Below, piece after piece: positions 30,453 through 41,857 of a stretch of DNA of 64,000 bases. Each line of letters begins with the position of its first letter. Positions within the stretch are counted from its first letter, which is position 1. Position numbers and translations under genes: made by a program. Location: NCBI GenBank assembly GCA_014529385.2, contig CM043963.1, forward strand, positions 6,621,001 through 6,685,000, written 5' to 3'. The DNA is from Adiantum capillus-veneris (lineage: Eukaryota > Streptophyta > Polypodiopsida > Polypodiales > Pteridaceae). The notes beneath the pieces were generated by a model. The model was not told the origin of the DNA, ran no database searches, and saw only the letters and a list, made by a program, of their open reading frames with translations.

Positions 30453-32019
30453 TGTAACATTTAATAGCTAGCCTAGTAACTTGTGTGTAGCGGAAATTAG
30501 TATGAACATAGTGAGCATTTCATAAGAATAGATTCTTGCTGAGAATAGCAAGAGTGCTTGGGTGGAGAGAGCAACAAAAATCTTAACACCTAGTTAGATA
30601 GCATGAACAATACTTCAAAAGAGAGAGAAATTAAGCTATTGACAACAAGTGAGGACTGGATTTACATGGATCCGCGGTCCCCCCTCCAAAAGGCTTTCTA
30701 TTATGGTTTCTCCCATCAAGAGAGACATTTTACAATACAATTCTTTGTGTTCCTTCAATACTAGCTAGTGCAATGAAGATGGAAAATTCAAGCACTAAGA
30801 AAAACACTTATTAAACACAACATCAATTCCCTCATGGTCTCAGACCCAAGACCTCACACACCTTCAAGATGGTGAGAGCTAGCGGGGTATGAGAGTAGAT
30901 TGAGAGGAAGAAGTAGTAGTCTCACAAGAAAGATGTACATCTCCTCACATAAGTAATCTTACAGAAAGATGTACATTAGCATAGATTATCTTAGAAACTA
31001 GCATGGTAGAGGAGATGAGCATGCATTGAAGCTTGGCTCTTGGTTGAATTTACATCACAAAGCCAAGAGTTGTTGGTGTAGCCCTCCCTTCTCACAAGCT
31101 TGGAGTAGGTTATAATCTTTCCATTAAAGCTTGAGAAGAGAGAGTCCTCTTACTCTACACATGAGCTTGTGTGAGTTTGTGTGTGGATAACTGACTTTGG
31201 AAAATCAGCCCCCTCTATCCCTCTTGCTATTTGCTCTTGCTAGCACCTCATTGGACCTCTCCCAGCTTAGCCAATGAAAGCTAAGTAGAATAAGTGATAG
31301 TATTCTAGCATGTGTCCCCCTTTCCCTTTTGTGAGAGCTTTAGGTAATTAAGTAATGCAACTAAAATCTCATTGGACCCCTTTGTCTCCTGGCCAATAGG
31401 AATCAGGCAAGCCATTGGGCTGTTGAATGCTCATTGGAGCCCTTGGGATATTGTCCAATAGTCTTCTAGAGAGCTTAATTCCTATTGGTTCTTTTATTAA
31501 GTGTTTTAAAATTAATTAAACTAGATTTACTCTCCTAATTCTCATTGGTCCAAAGGATTTGACTACACCTTGTGGGAATCTGGCGCAGGGAGCTAACATG
31601 TGTCCCTCATTCCCTTTGTGTAAAGGGAGCTTCTGTGTGTGTGTCTGTGAGTTTCTCTCTCATCCCCTACTTCTTGGGCTCGCCCCCTCCTTTGTAGGAT
31701 TTGGGAAGACTTTTTGGGACACACACAAAGCATCCAATTTCCTAAGCTTTTGACAACTGGACACAACCTTTGAATTTTGGAGCCTTGGCATTTTGGAAGG
31801 CTTAATGGGTTGAACCCTAAGGTCTTTGGAGCCTATTGTTGCACATAGCTCTTTTGCATATGCCCCCCCCCTTTGGATCCCTATTTTCCCTCCTTTGGAG
31901 GCTGGTCTGCCAGCCTAACCAATATTCTAGCTTTTTCTCCCCTGGCACTTCCCCATATTAAATGAGCAGTTTAACATGAGAAAATCGTTTAGGAGAATTA
32001 GATATTAGTTATTATGACA
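30453..32019 (-). repeat. Chromovirus LTR, copy a (5' LTR, minus strand)
   Basis: About 1.57 kb. On the minus strand it starts TGTCATAATAACTAATATC and ends at TGTTACA. It is alignable by eye along its whole length with 59347-60935, and its start is alignable with 45810-46360. It includes the phrase CTCATTGGACCCCTT and a G-rich segment. No partner LTR of this copy is in place. Confidence 0.85.
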
Positions 32020-32039
32020 GCTTGGACTAGGAAAAGGTT

Positions 32040-32450
32040 GATCTTCTTGTTCGTTATTGGGTGAGGGTGGTCTTGGATACATCTCCCCCTGGTCTTGTGA
32101 TGTTGTGATTCAGTTGGTTTCCCAACTTTTGCTTGTTGTGGTAGTTGAGCAGTCGACTCTTCTCAGAATTTTCTTTGAGCTTCTAAAGCGTCTTGTATCT
32201 TTAGAGCTTCAGCTTTCGCATACATCCTTTCTACTAGTAGGTCTTTAGGATCTTCTTGGATCTTCTACTCACGGCTTTTGGTTCTAGGACCCTTGACTTC
32301 CCTTGGAATCCATAAATCTATATTCTGTATTGTAGCTTGTATATTTCGTTCATAAGCTTCTTTTTCTCTTTTGAACCTTGCCTTTTTCTGTTGAGGTTCT
32401 TCCTGATGGGCAGCCATTGCCTTTATGTTCATCTATTCTCATTTTTGACT
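32040..32450 (-). pseudogene. Coiled-coil-like remnant with a W-I-P motif
   Basis: Minus strand translation gives a K/E/Q-rich string ('ARFKREKEAYERN', 'LWIPREV', 'VERMYAKAEALKIQDALEA'), interrupted by stops. It resembles the gag/linker composition of the A family, but no named domain is seen. Confidence 0.4.
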
Positions 32451-34182
32451 CATAGGCTTGAAGAACATGTGATTTAGATACTCTGAGTGAAGTGTGAGCT
32501 CATTTGAGTGTTCAGGGTGAAAATGGTAGATTTAGTCTTCAGACTGTGAAACAGTAGATATGGAGGGCTTCTGGGTTTTTGAGATCCAAATGTGATCAAA
32601 CTTGATTAGTGGGCTTGTCACATCATGAACTTTGGTCCCATAAGGTCAAAGATGAAATATGGGCACATTCTGGCAAAAATATAAATAATCACGGTTATTA
32701 ACATTTTTATCACTTTGAACACTTTTTCTTGCAAATTGATTCTAGACATGCTATAGACCCTCTGTGTGAGATATGGGATGTTTTGAATAAATTATGTGAT
32801 AAATAACTCAAAATTTGGAATGAATGGATTTAGTGCTTTTTTTTGACAAAATCTGAGATTTACTGGACATTTTGGGCTCATATTTGAAATGTGACATGAG
32901 ACAAATGTGTACAAGTGATAAGTGAACCATGATGATGATTTTCAAGCCAGCTTTTCACAAAAGTAAATAATCGCGATTATTTACAAGAGTTGCATTTTAT
33001 GCTTGAAAATTTTTATGACCTACACATCTTCATTACATCTAAAACAAGTCCCAAAATGAGTTTGGTAAGATTTGGTCATGTCGGCATCACTTTGTGCTCA
33101 TGTCGACTCTAAAATCCCCGGATTTTGTTACCACTTGGTGTTTAAAGCTGTTTGGTCACTGTTGAAGCCATGGACTTGTCCGCTACATAGTCCTGATGCT
33201 ACTCATCCAATTTGGGCTCATTCCGAGTCATTTTGACTTCATATGTCAAAATTGACGCTTTGTAGTCTTTGAGTTGTTTCTTGCTATTAGAGAGCTTTCC
33301 TTGACAGTTTTCTTGAAACCATCTAGGTACATTGTGTATAGACCTTGTCTGTAAGCTACCCGTGGAGTCAGAATTCAATTCTGGCATGTGGAAAAAACCT
33401 AGATTATTTACTTGGGGATCCCCTCGACCCCTGCCAAATGGAAGTGTTCTACTATCTAGGGACATGCTACAGTTCAAGTCTTGTCCAATTCAATTGAGCT
33501 GACATGCCACTATGGTTGTTTTGTGTTCTAGGAATCTGTGCACAACTGGGATTCTAGGGGTTTTTTTTGGGGCCTAAACCTACTACCCGACTGCATAGAA
33601 ATGTTCTTTGATGAGTTTAGAACTTACCCCTTATGTCTCGTGTGAAATGGCGGTGAAAATGGATGATTGTGGACTCTTAAAATTGCGTGCAAAGAAGGTA
33701 GAGAGCTCTCTTCTCCATCTGAGCTTATTTGCCATTTATTATTAATTTTTTAGCTGCTGGTTAAAAAATCAATGAAAATAATAAAATTCACTAAAAAAGA
33801 AAATTGAAAGATCAACAATTAAGAAAATTCATTGAAAAATACTATTTTATTTCTTTTTGGTGGATTTCTCTATTTTTAAGCTCCAATATAAAGAAAAAAA
33901 GCAAAAAGACTATTTTTTGATGTACTTTTTGATAGTATATACACTATTTACACTCATTGGGAGATTTTATCAGCGGAAATTCCCCTGATGAATGATTTTT
34001 AAAGGCATTATTAGGTAATTTTTTAAAAAGCCACACATTAATATCCAACCTTTTTCTCCCTCTTTAAAGATTGCCCTTAATTATACTGAAGTTTCCTTCC
34101 ACCCCTCCTAGACTCTGGGATGACTGTGTGCATGGGTTGAACAATCGTGTCTATGCATAACCATGGCTGGCTCTATCATGCT
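32451..34182. other. Non-coding part of A3 with palindromes
   Basis: AT-rich, with no long frame that looks coding. A perfect 22-bp palindrome (GTAAATAATCG followed by its reverse complement) is at 32963-32984. A related imperfect copy lies 282 bp earlier at 32681-32702, and a half-site GATTATTTAC is at 33402-33411. A 92-codon minus strand frame at 33199-33477 is unidentified. Confidence 0.5.
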
Positions 34183-34656
34183 TTAAAGGTCAATGCAATT
34201 CAAATCAGTATGCGGTGCAAGAGTTGAGTCATGAGTAGTTAACTCAAGGGTTTTCATGGTCAAGGTTTCTTGTTGATGTTTTCTACATAGAAAATTTTGT
34301 AGTTTATGTGCTCTTTGCCTGATTGTACCATTTGGATGTTTTGGGACACTAATTTCCTGAGCTGTAGGTAGAAATGATGGCGGTTGCTGAGATTTTAACT
34401 CTCCATATCGATATTTTGGTTTTCGGTGGAGTTTTCTGAGATTTATCATTGGCTTTACAGTTTGTGGAGAAGATAAAGGTTCTTTTGGTTTCCAAACCCA
34501 TCTAGTGCTAATTTCTCTTCTACAAGATGTTTTTCTCTGAGTTGTTCGATGGGACACTTCGTTCAGTATGGTAGATGAGGTTTTGGGCACCCAAATTTGA
34601 GATGGATTGTCCTTGATTTGTGCTTTTGGTACCCAAATCTGCTTGACTCCTTGCAT
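34183..34656 (-). pseudogene. W-V-P-K repeat frame of A3
   Basis: A 157-codon frame containing IWVPK twice within 16 residues, then 'RWVWKPKEP' and 'ISVPKHPN'. It is basic and rich in Ser/Thr/Gln, like the A1/A2 repeat region but different in sequence. It follows the protease remnant, the same order as in A1/A2. It has no recognised domain. Confidence 0.55.
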
Positions 34657-35270
34657 GCTACTTGTAGAATTTTCTTGTTTAGAGGTTGATGTAGATTGAT
34701 TATTTCTTGGTTTCTTTTGTGGGCAACCTCTTGTCCATTCCTCTTTTCTCGGTGAAATTGGAACTAACAGTTGTCCTCCTTCAAGTGATAGCTTGAGTCG
34801 ATTGGTGTCCCAATTTGGTATTGCCTTCTATGTCCGCATCCATGAGATTCCAAGAATCATCGTTTCATTCATAGGTTCATTTGATATGCATATAAATTGA
34901 TGAAGGCATGAAAATCCATTTAATATCACATTCAAGTTAACCATTCCCAATGCCGGTGTTGGGTTTTTGTTGCATCCTTTGATAGCAGATATTCCCGATG
35001 CTAAAGACTGATTCGTAGCTTTCTTGTAAGTTCAATAACTAATTGCATTCATTCGAGAGCCGATATCTACTAATGCATTTGTGCTTTGATTGCTCAATTG
35101 TACTGTGATCCGAAGGTCAATTCCATCCAACCATTCATCATCCGTTGATACTGCATCATTTTGTGATTCCCATTTATCTAGTTCCAAAGTGTTGATGGAA
35201 ATAGGTGTTTGTTGATTTCTGAAAGCACATATCCTTTTGAGTACTCAAAGTCAAGCTTCATCTTGAGATT
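34657..35270 (-). pseudogene. Retropepsin-like region of A3
   Basis: Minus strand translation gives 'TVQLSNQSTNALVDIGSRMN' near 35045-35105 (D-I-G-S in place of D-[ST]-G-A), then after a stop 'LGMVNLNVILNGFSC' and 'MILGISWM' near 34840-34865, matching the [IL]-[IL]-G-x closing motif of aspartic proteases. A stop splits the domain and the catalytic triad is altered. Confidence 0.6.
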
Positions 35271-35290
35271 TGTCAATAACTTGTTGTCGT

Positions 35291-35656
35291 TTAATCTTTC
35301 TCTGCTTTGCTTCATACATTTTTTCTAGCAAATCATTGGTTAGTGGTCTGTGTCTACTGTTGTGGCGAAGAAGCGGATGGAGGAATTTCCTGCAACAAAA
35401 CGCGTCGAGCACTGCCAAAAACTTAGCACTGCCAGAGCCAGTTGCAAAGAACCTTCGAAAATAAAAGGCCGAAAGCGAAGAGAGCAGTGGGGGGGGGGGG
35501 AATGGAAGCGGGTGAGGGCAGCGGGGCGGGGTATGGCAGCGTGAGAAGGCAACGGGCTAGGCGGGCAAGGCTTCTGCGTGCAGGGGGCAGCAGGGATGCC
35601 GCACGCGAAAGGGCAGGCAGGGGGACAGCGCGAGGGAAGCAGACGGGTAGAGCAGC

Positions 35657-35691
<35 letters not shown>

Positions 35692-35745
35692 GGATGGCAA
35701 CAGGGGGTGGGGGGTGCTAGTAGCAGTAGCGAGTGTGTTTACACT
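35291..35745. other. GC-rich island with G-tracts
   Basis: This stretch contrasts sharply with its AT-rich surroundings. It is purine-rich on the + strand (repeated GGGCAG/GCGAGG phrases) and contains a run of G at 35659-35688 (30 bases) plus a shorter run near 35492. No credible protein is encoded; the frames are low-complexity Gly/Arg or Pro strings. It abuts the broken start of chromovirus copy b. Confidence 0.6.
35659..35688 (+). repeat. Homopolymer of 30 G
   Basis: Unbroken G run. It could form G-quadruplexes, but long G runs are also a common sequencing or assembly artefact, so the true length is uncertain. Confidence 0.7.
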
Positions 35746-37484
35746 AACCTCAAAAGGATAAGGAAAATCTACTTTAGGTTCAGGAAAAAAGATAAGTACA
35801 TAGATGCTTAGGAATTGGGTAATACCATACCTCTTGTACATAAGCAAGCTTTCAATAAGTCAATAAAGAGCTCTATTTCCGTGTACATGATTTTTGTTCA
35901 AGATCCTCAAAATGAATATAATGATTTAGCAAAAGAAAATATAAATAATCAAAAGGAATTAGAGTTATCCAATTTCCTCAAGGGGTTTCAAGATGTTTTT
36001 ATTGACGATATCCCTTGTGAATTACCTTCCAAAAACGAGGCAATGACCACCATGCCATTGAACTTCTTCCAGGAATTTCACCTCCTAATAAACCTCCTTA
36101 TAGAGTTTCCCAAGCTCAACAAGAGGAGATTATGTGGCAAGTGCATGATTTAGTTGAGAAGGGCATGGCTAGGCCTAGCTCATCTCCATTTTGATCACAA
36201 CTGTTATTAGTGCAAAAGAAAGACGACACATATCATATGTGTGTCGACTATAGGGCACTAAATAGGATCACTATCAAAAATAGGTTTCCAGTTCCACGAG
36301 TAGAAGACCTATTTGATAAGCTACAAGGGTCGACCTACTTCAGTAGGATTGACCTAAAAGTGGCTACCATCAAATAAGAATAGTTGATCAAGACATAGTA
36401 AAGACCACATTTCGCACTATGTTTGGTCTTTACGAGTACAATGTCATGCCTTTTGGCTCGACCAATGCACGAACCACATTTAATCGCTTGATGGAGAAGC
36501 TATTCAGACCTCACCAAACCTTTACTGGAGTGTCCTTTGATGATATAATCATCTACTCTAATTCAATAGACGAACACAATCAGCACCTGCAGGTAATATT
36601 TCAAGTTTTACGAGAGAATAAAATTTATATTAATCGAAAGAAAAGTGATTTTTTCTTACAAGAGATTCAGTAGTTAGGTCACTTTATCTCTCAAGATTTC
36701 ATCCAAATGGATCCATCAAAGCTAGATGTAATAAAAGGATGGCCTAATCCGGGGAATCTACATGAACTAAGAAGCTTTATAGGTATGTGTACATACTATA
36801 GACGCTTCATAGAAAAGTTATCACAAATCGTGGGACCATTACATGACTTAACAAAGAAAAACGTTAGGTATATGATAGTCCACCAAGGAGAACAATGCTT
36901 TCAAAAATCTTAAAGAGAAGCTTATCTCTCAACCTGTGCTTACAGTGCCGGATCTCTCAAAGCCATTTGAGGTCCAATGCGACGCTTGTGGTGATTTCCT
37001 TGGAGCTTTTTGCTCCAAGAAGGGCACACCATAGCCTATGAAAGTCAAAGTCTAGACCCTGTTGAGCAAGCTCTAGGCATATATGAGAAGGAACTCTTCG
37101 CAGTTCTACATGCTCTAGACTCGTGGAAGACTATTTATTGGGGACTCCTTTCATTCTACGGATGGATCACCCAAGCCTTAAGTACTTCATGACGCATACC
37201 AAGCTCTCCGACAAACAAATGAGGTGGGAAAATTTCCTTTCGCAATTTCATTTTCATATTTCTCACATTACTGGCAAGCACAATCAAGTAGCCGATGTAC
37301 TCTCAAGATGATCAAGAGTGAATGCGATCTCCATAGAAACGCACAATGATGTATCTTCTATGATAGATGAGTATGCTATTGATCCCAATTTTAGAGATGT
37401 GATTTCATCCCTTGCACTAGGGAAGATAGAGGAACCATTTACCCTACAAGATGGTTATCTTCTCTATGGAAATAGACTATACGT
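35746..37484 (+). pseudogene. Chromovirus copy b: reverse transcriptase and RNase H
   Basis: Begins inside the protease-RT linker ('KIYFRFRKKDKYIDA') and continues through 'FLKGFQDVFIDDIPCELP', 'DYRALNRITIKNRFPVP', 'FSRIDLK', the catalytic 'VSFDDIIIYSNS' (F-D-D, about 36532-36560) and 'SFIGMCTYYRRFIEKLS'. RNase H remnants are 'QCDACGDFLG', 'YEKELFAVLHALDSWK' and 'ITGKHNQVADVLSR' (about 36970-37311). Several frameshifts and stops exist, so no enzyme is made. It is close in sequence to copy c. Its 5' part is missing, and at 37484 it is interrupted by element E. Confidence 0.88.
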
Positions 37485-39770
37485 TGGAGAGGGGGAATGG
37501 GGGAACACCCCCGGCACAAACACAAGGGCCTCTCTATAGCTTAGGGTATCCACAACACCCATGTCCTCTCGGAAAAACACCTTCAAAACACGACTTCACA
37601 CCAGCAGACCACCGCTTGCTCAATTTGCACTGCTCACACACTCCACAGATCCACCACCCAACGCATGCCTGCTGCTGCCACGGTCTATCTCCACCCTTAC
37701 ACACGCTCAAAGCCACTCAATCTCACTCTCTCACACAAAACACCATTGGCCGGGGGGGGCACACAATTCCACACAGTCAACACCAAGGGGAAACACCAGA
37801 GCATGAGAAATAGAAGGGGGGAAGGGGAAACAAAACAAGACGGGGCGACAGTGGATCGGTTGCACTTCACAAAACACGTACATTGGCTAACACTACCATC
37901 ACCATGGCCATTTTCACAAGAAAAATACAAAGGGCTTTGACATACACACTCCTTTGTCAAAAAGCTCCACTTTCCAGGCTTCAAATGGCACAAAAAGGCC
38001 CCAAAAAAAGCCCCTTATTTGATTAATTTTTTGACTTTTATGGGGGGGAGTCTTCGATTTGGGAAATGGCCCTCTCATTGGTCCATCTAGTACCCTAATT
38101 TGGTATTTTTGGGAAAGGGGAACCGCTTTGCTTCATCTGCTCATCCTTTTCTCTTTTGCATTTGGGGGGGGTGCAATAGCGATGTCGCTATTGCCCCTGG
38201 GCTTCTCTTTATTTTCTATTTTTTTCCTCCTTCATTTTTTACCCCTTGGGGCTACCTTTTGCACTACATTTTTCTTTCACCCTTTGAACATCCTTGCCCG
38301 GTTCCACTAGCCCTCTTCCTCTATTTCTCTCTCTTCATTTGGTCCGGCTTTGCCCGGCCTTGTCTTGAAGTGGGCTCACTCTTTACACTCGACCTCCCTC
38401 TTGGTCACCTTGCACTTGGCCCTCTTCGCCATCCTCAAACTCTCTATCTATCTCTCTATACTTAATGTCCATGTTGTGGGACCCTCCCCTTTTACACCTT
38501 TGCAGGACATGCCCCTCTTATATGCTTTGGAGAGGGGGGCATTAGCGAGGTCGCTAATGCCTCCTCTCTCTCCTTCCAAAATGAGGCCTCCAAGGCCGTG
38601 GGATTGGGCAGCCACGTCATCACCTGTGCTGCCTCTGTCCCTCACGCCTTACGTGGGTGCGCCAACCCTGGCGCAACCTCACTGGACAAAAAACCGCAAC
38701 AATGTGCCAACAGGGCCGTGCACAATTATTTGCCAGAGCACCTACTGGTTTGCGCCATAGCCACACACCACGAGCCCCTCCTCTTTCCCTTATGCATCAA
38801 AGCAATGCTCTCACCTGGCCCATATACTGTGTGATTTCCATGCCCGGCTTTGCATGTGGGCTTAACACATGCCACATGTTGGCCTCTCGTTCCACTACAC
38901 CCCCATGGGTTCCCACTTTAGCCCAAAAACCCACTTGACACCATTTACTTCCCTACCTTTTGAGTGCATGCTCTATCCTGCTTAGTAGCCCAGTGATTGG
39001 AGTAGAAGTTCCCCCCGACAGTCTCGGTTTTTAACTTTAATTTCCCCTCATGCTCATTGAACTTCCACTATCCCGGGTCCGCGATCCAAGGCAACCAAAA
39101 ATTGGAAAAATCATATGCAAACACTTTATCTTCAACTGCCCTAGGTTTCCCAAGGCCGTAACTCGGTGCTCAAGGCTCGGACTCATGTGTTGGAGGCTCG
39201 GACTTCGCTCGGCATGCTCTATTTTCTTGAACCTCCTCGAGGCCTAAAAAATGCCACATGGCACATCCTCCAATGCGGTCAAGTGGGCTCAGACCCGACC
39301 CCCTTAAAATCTTTTATTGGTCTTGCTAGCCAAAGCTCTGATTCGCAATCCGACAAGATAGGCATGCTCCACAACTTGAGCACTACACATGTATCTACTC
39401 ACACCTGCCTAGGCCTCATGTCCCCAGCTGCCCTATCCGTCGGGGATCTGCTACACACTTTATCTTTGAACTGCAATATCTTGAGCACCGAGGCTCCGTT
39501 TGATAAGCCGTCTGGACCAGCTTCTAGAGCACATTGAAAAATACATCCGAGAGCACTAGCTTGGTATTTCAGACACCTTCATGTGCCATCCAATCTGGAC
39601 CATCCCGAAGCTCTTTTGGCCTAAAAAACTGCCTTAGGCATACTTTTGCCACTATCCTTTAGCTGCCTAGGACCTTGGCACCTGCCCTAGCCATCTGCAC
39701 TACACTTGCGTGCACCCTTTGCTTGGCATAAACCACTTTCTAGCTCGGAACAACTTTGGCTGCACCATCA
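37485..39770 (-). repeat. Element E 3' LTR (minus orientation)
   Basis: Alignable with 41858-44122 throughout. On the minus strand it begins TGATGGTGCAGCC and ends CCCCCTCTCCA. It contains two hairpin-forming palindromes with TAGCGA/TCGCTA arms (38173-38194 and 38538-38561). A purine-rich tract lies just above 39770 on the minus strand. Long frames within it are not protein-like. Confidence 0.82.
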
Positions 39771-40105
39771 TTGCCCATCCCCTCGTTGAACATTTATGTT
39801 CAACCACACATGGACTTATTGCACTAAAAAACTACACACCAAAAATAGACTCTCTGTACACTGCAAAATCACCTAACATATATACAAAGCTGGCACCTAT
39901 AACCCGTTTTCTTTGTTCATGAGGGTTGCCCAGGCCCCTGCTTTACCTATCCTCAACAGCCTAGGTCAAACACCTTACATTGATCTTCTCCATCCACCTG
40001 CAACAGCTTTGCATAGTGCCACACCAAGGCACATATCCAACCACATAGCCAAACTGTAGGCATCATAGCTCCACCACTCCAAGCACTCCTTGGCAAACTG
40101 CCTAC
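39771..40105 (-). other. Element E 3' untranslated part with polypurine tract
   Basis: On the minus strand GAGGGGATGGGCAA (about 39771-39784) precedes the 3' LTR and is the likely polypurine tract. Nothing else is recognised. Confidence 0.5.
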
Positions 40106-41810
40106 TCACAACAAAGCACCTCCAAGAACACCACACAGAGCACCTTTGTGCTCAACCAACACTCTCAACATACTTGACCCACCCTCCCATCCATGTAAAG
40201 CTAGACCCTCATCTAGTAGATCTTGCACCTGCTCAACAGCACACTGCACAGCTGCCTTTATTAGCATTCCATTCAGCCACCATTCACAGACCTCCTTAGA
40301 AATCTTAGAAACCGTCTTGGAATCCGCATCACCTATCATAGAGGGCACTGACTGCATAGGGAGCACCTCTATCTCTAACTCCGCTCTACCTTTCTCACCT
40401 ACCATGCACTCAGTTCTAGCATCATTGAGCTCTTCTTCTTCAACTGGCCCTTCAAGGTCGATAAGCACCGCCTGCTTGTTGACTGTAACTACTTGCTCTT
40501 CTATCGCTGCATTATCAAGTTCTGCCAAGGAAGAGAGAAACTCATTCTCTATTGCACCACCCTTGTCCTTTTCCACCGGACTGCTTTACGCCTTTTGGCA
40601 AAACTTTGCACCTTTTGCACCACTATGGCACCTTCTATCGCTACCTTCACCATCATGTCCATTAGCATGGCACCGCACACCAGCTTTACCTGCTCTTCAT
40701 CACATGTAGGCCTAGACTGCTCCACTTGGTCTTCACTAGGCACCTCGGCTTGCACTTTATGCTGCTCCTCGTACATATTCATTGCCTCTCCACTCACATG
40801 TTAGAGGTCAAACTCATCATACCTGGATTGAGACGACTTGGTCTCCCAACTCGTATCTGCGTCCATAGAACTATCATCACTCGACCCAGTCTCCTCTTCG
40901 GTTTCAAGCTTAGGAATCTCCTCTAGCTTCACCACTTTGACCTTGTCTGCAAACGACACTCTTTTCTCTTCATCGTACTCCAATGGAGGTTCTACAACCG
41001 CACTCAAACTTGGCACCACATTCTTTGTCCACTCTAGAACCACCTGCATATCCTCCACAATTGGAACTACTCTAGCCGGCATCTTTGGCATAGGAACCAT
41101 CTTGTTTCTCTGTAGCCAAAGAACCCCTGGTTCTTCTCGCACTTGCACTTCTCTTTGCACCACCTGCGGATCGGCTACCACCACTTCGCTACCACCGCAT
41201 CACACTGCCTTGGCACTATTGCAATTTGAAAAACCTGCCCAACCTCATGTTTCTTCAAAATCTTTTTGGTCCGCCCTTTCGCTAGAGCTACGTCCTCCTC
41301 ATACGAGATTGGGCCATCTACCTCCACTTTATGTCGCACTTCCTCATGCAGGCAATCTATGAATTTACTCAATTTCAAAAAATTGGCATTTTTTGCAGCA
41401 GTTACCTTGATCAATTTCCCCGAAAGAGCTTCAAATTCCCACTCGAATGCTTGAAAATCACCCTCCAAGCTTTGCTTCAACCCTTCAGTTTTCGCTTTAC
41501 TTCATCCAGCTGCGCATCCGCAACATATCTGCTTTAAAAAGCCACCTCCCAGGCTTCACAATATGCCTTTTCTTCATCACCAAGGCTATCGAACCATAGC
41601 CTCGCTTTACCACGAACCAGGAGCAGGAACACCTGTACCGCACCGTCTTCTCTTGATAAACCGCTTTCCAACACGAACAACCCATAGTCTTGGAGCCAAG
41701 TTTCCGCATCTTCAACCCCAGTGAAAATAGGAAATCCTACCGAAGCCATCACTAACAGCACCTGCTCTTCAAAGGCTTCACCTTTGGTATCACCAAAATC
41801 AGCGCTTCGA
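40106..41810 (-). pseudogene. Gag-like protein of element E
   Basis: On the minus strand, 'FTGVEDAETWLQDYGLFVLE' and 'VRGKARLWFDSLGDEEKAYC' (about 41560-41740) match a retrotransposon-gag domain. A basic segment follows (41175-41480), then an acidic region 'SSDDSSMDADTSWE' (about 40840-40900) and a Glu/Val-rich tail to 40106. The parts lie in different frames, so the gene is broken by several indels. There is no zinc knuckle, protease or RT. I infer a structural gag whose product would once have packaged the element RNA. Confidence 0.7.
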
Positions 41811-41840
41811 CTTCAACTAGGAGCATCAACATACTCCTCA

Positions 41841-41857
41841 GTGGGGGCACCAGAAGA
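41841..41857 (-). promoter_or_regulatory. Element E primer-binding-site candidate
   Basis: Read on the minus strand, GGTGCCCCCACTG begins two to three bases from the 5' LTR end. The same TGGTGCCCCCACTGAGG sits two bases after the LTR of element F (52384). Shared LTR-adjacent sequence in otherwise different elements argues for a tRNA primer site, but I cannot name the tRNA. Confidence 0.55.

Larger units (their letters stand above)
32020..35290 (-). mobile_element. Element A3: remnants of another gag-protease element with W-V-P-K motifs
   Basis: On the minus strand, a retropepsin-like region (about 34800-35200) is followed by a basic frame with W-V-P-K motifs (34183-34656) and then about 1.7 kb without coding capacity. 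A coiled-coil-like remnant comes last (32040-32450, with 'DLWIPREVKGP'). No LTR pair is visible, and A3 cannot be aligned with A1/A2 at the DNA level by eye. It looks like a distant relative with the same protease-then-repeat order. Confidence 0.55.

Noticed and set aside
35340-35847. Overlapping Gly/Arg and Pro frames in the GC-rich island, and the island as a host CpG promoter
   Set aside because: The frames are low-complexity products of G-tracts on either strand. No downstream host gene exists for a promoter to serve.
37451-39537. Several long frames on both strands in the first element E LTR
   Set aside because: They overlap each other in several phases, encode Pro/Leu/His/Ser-rich strings without motifs, and lie inside LTR sequence.
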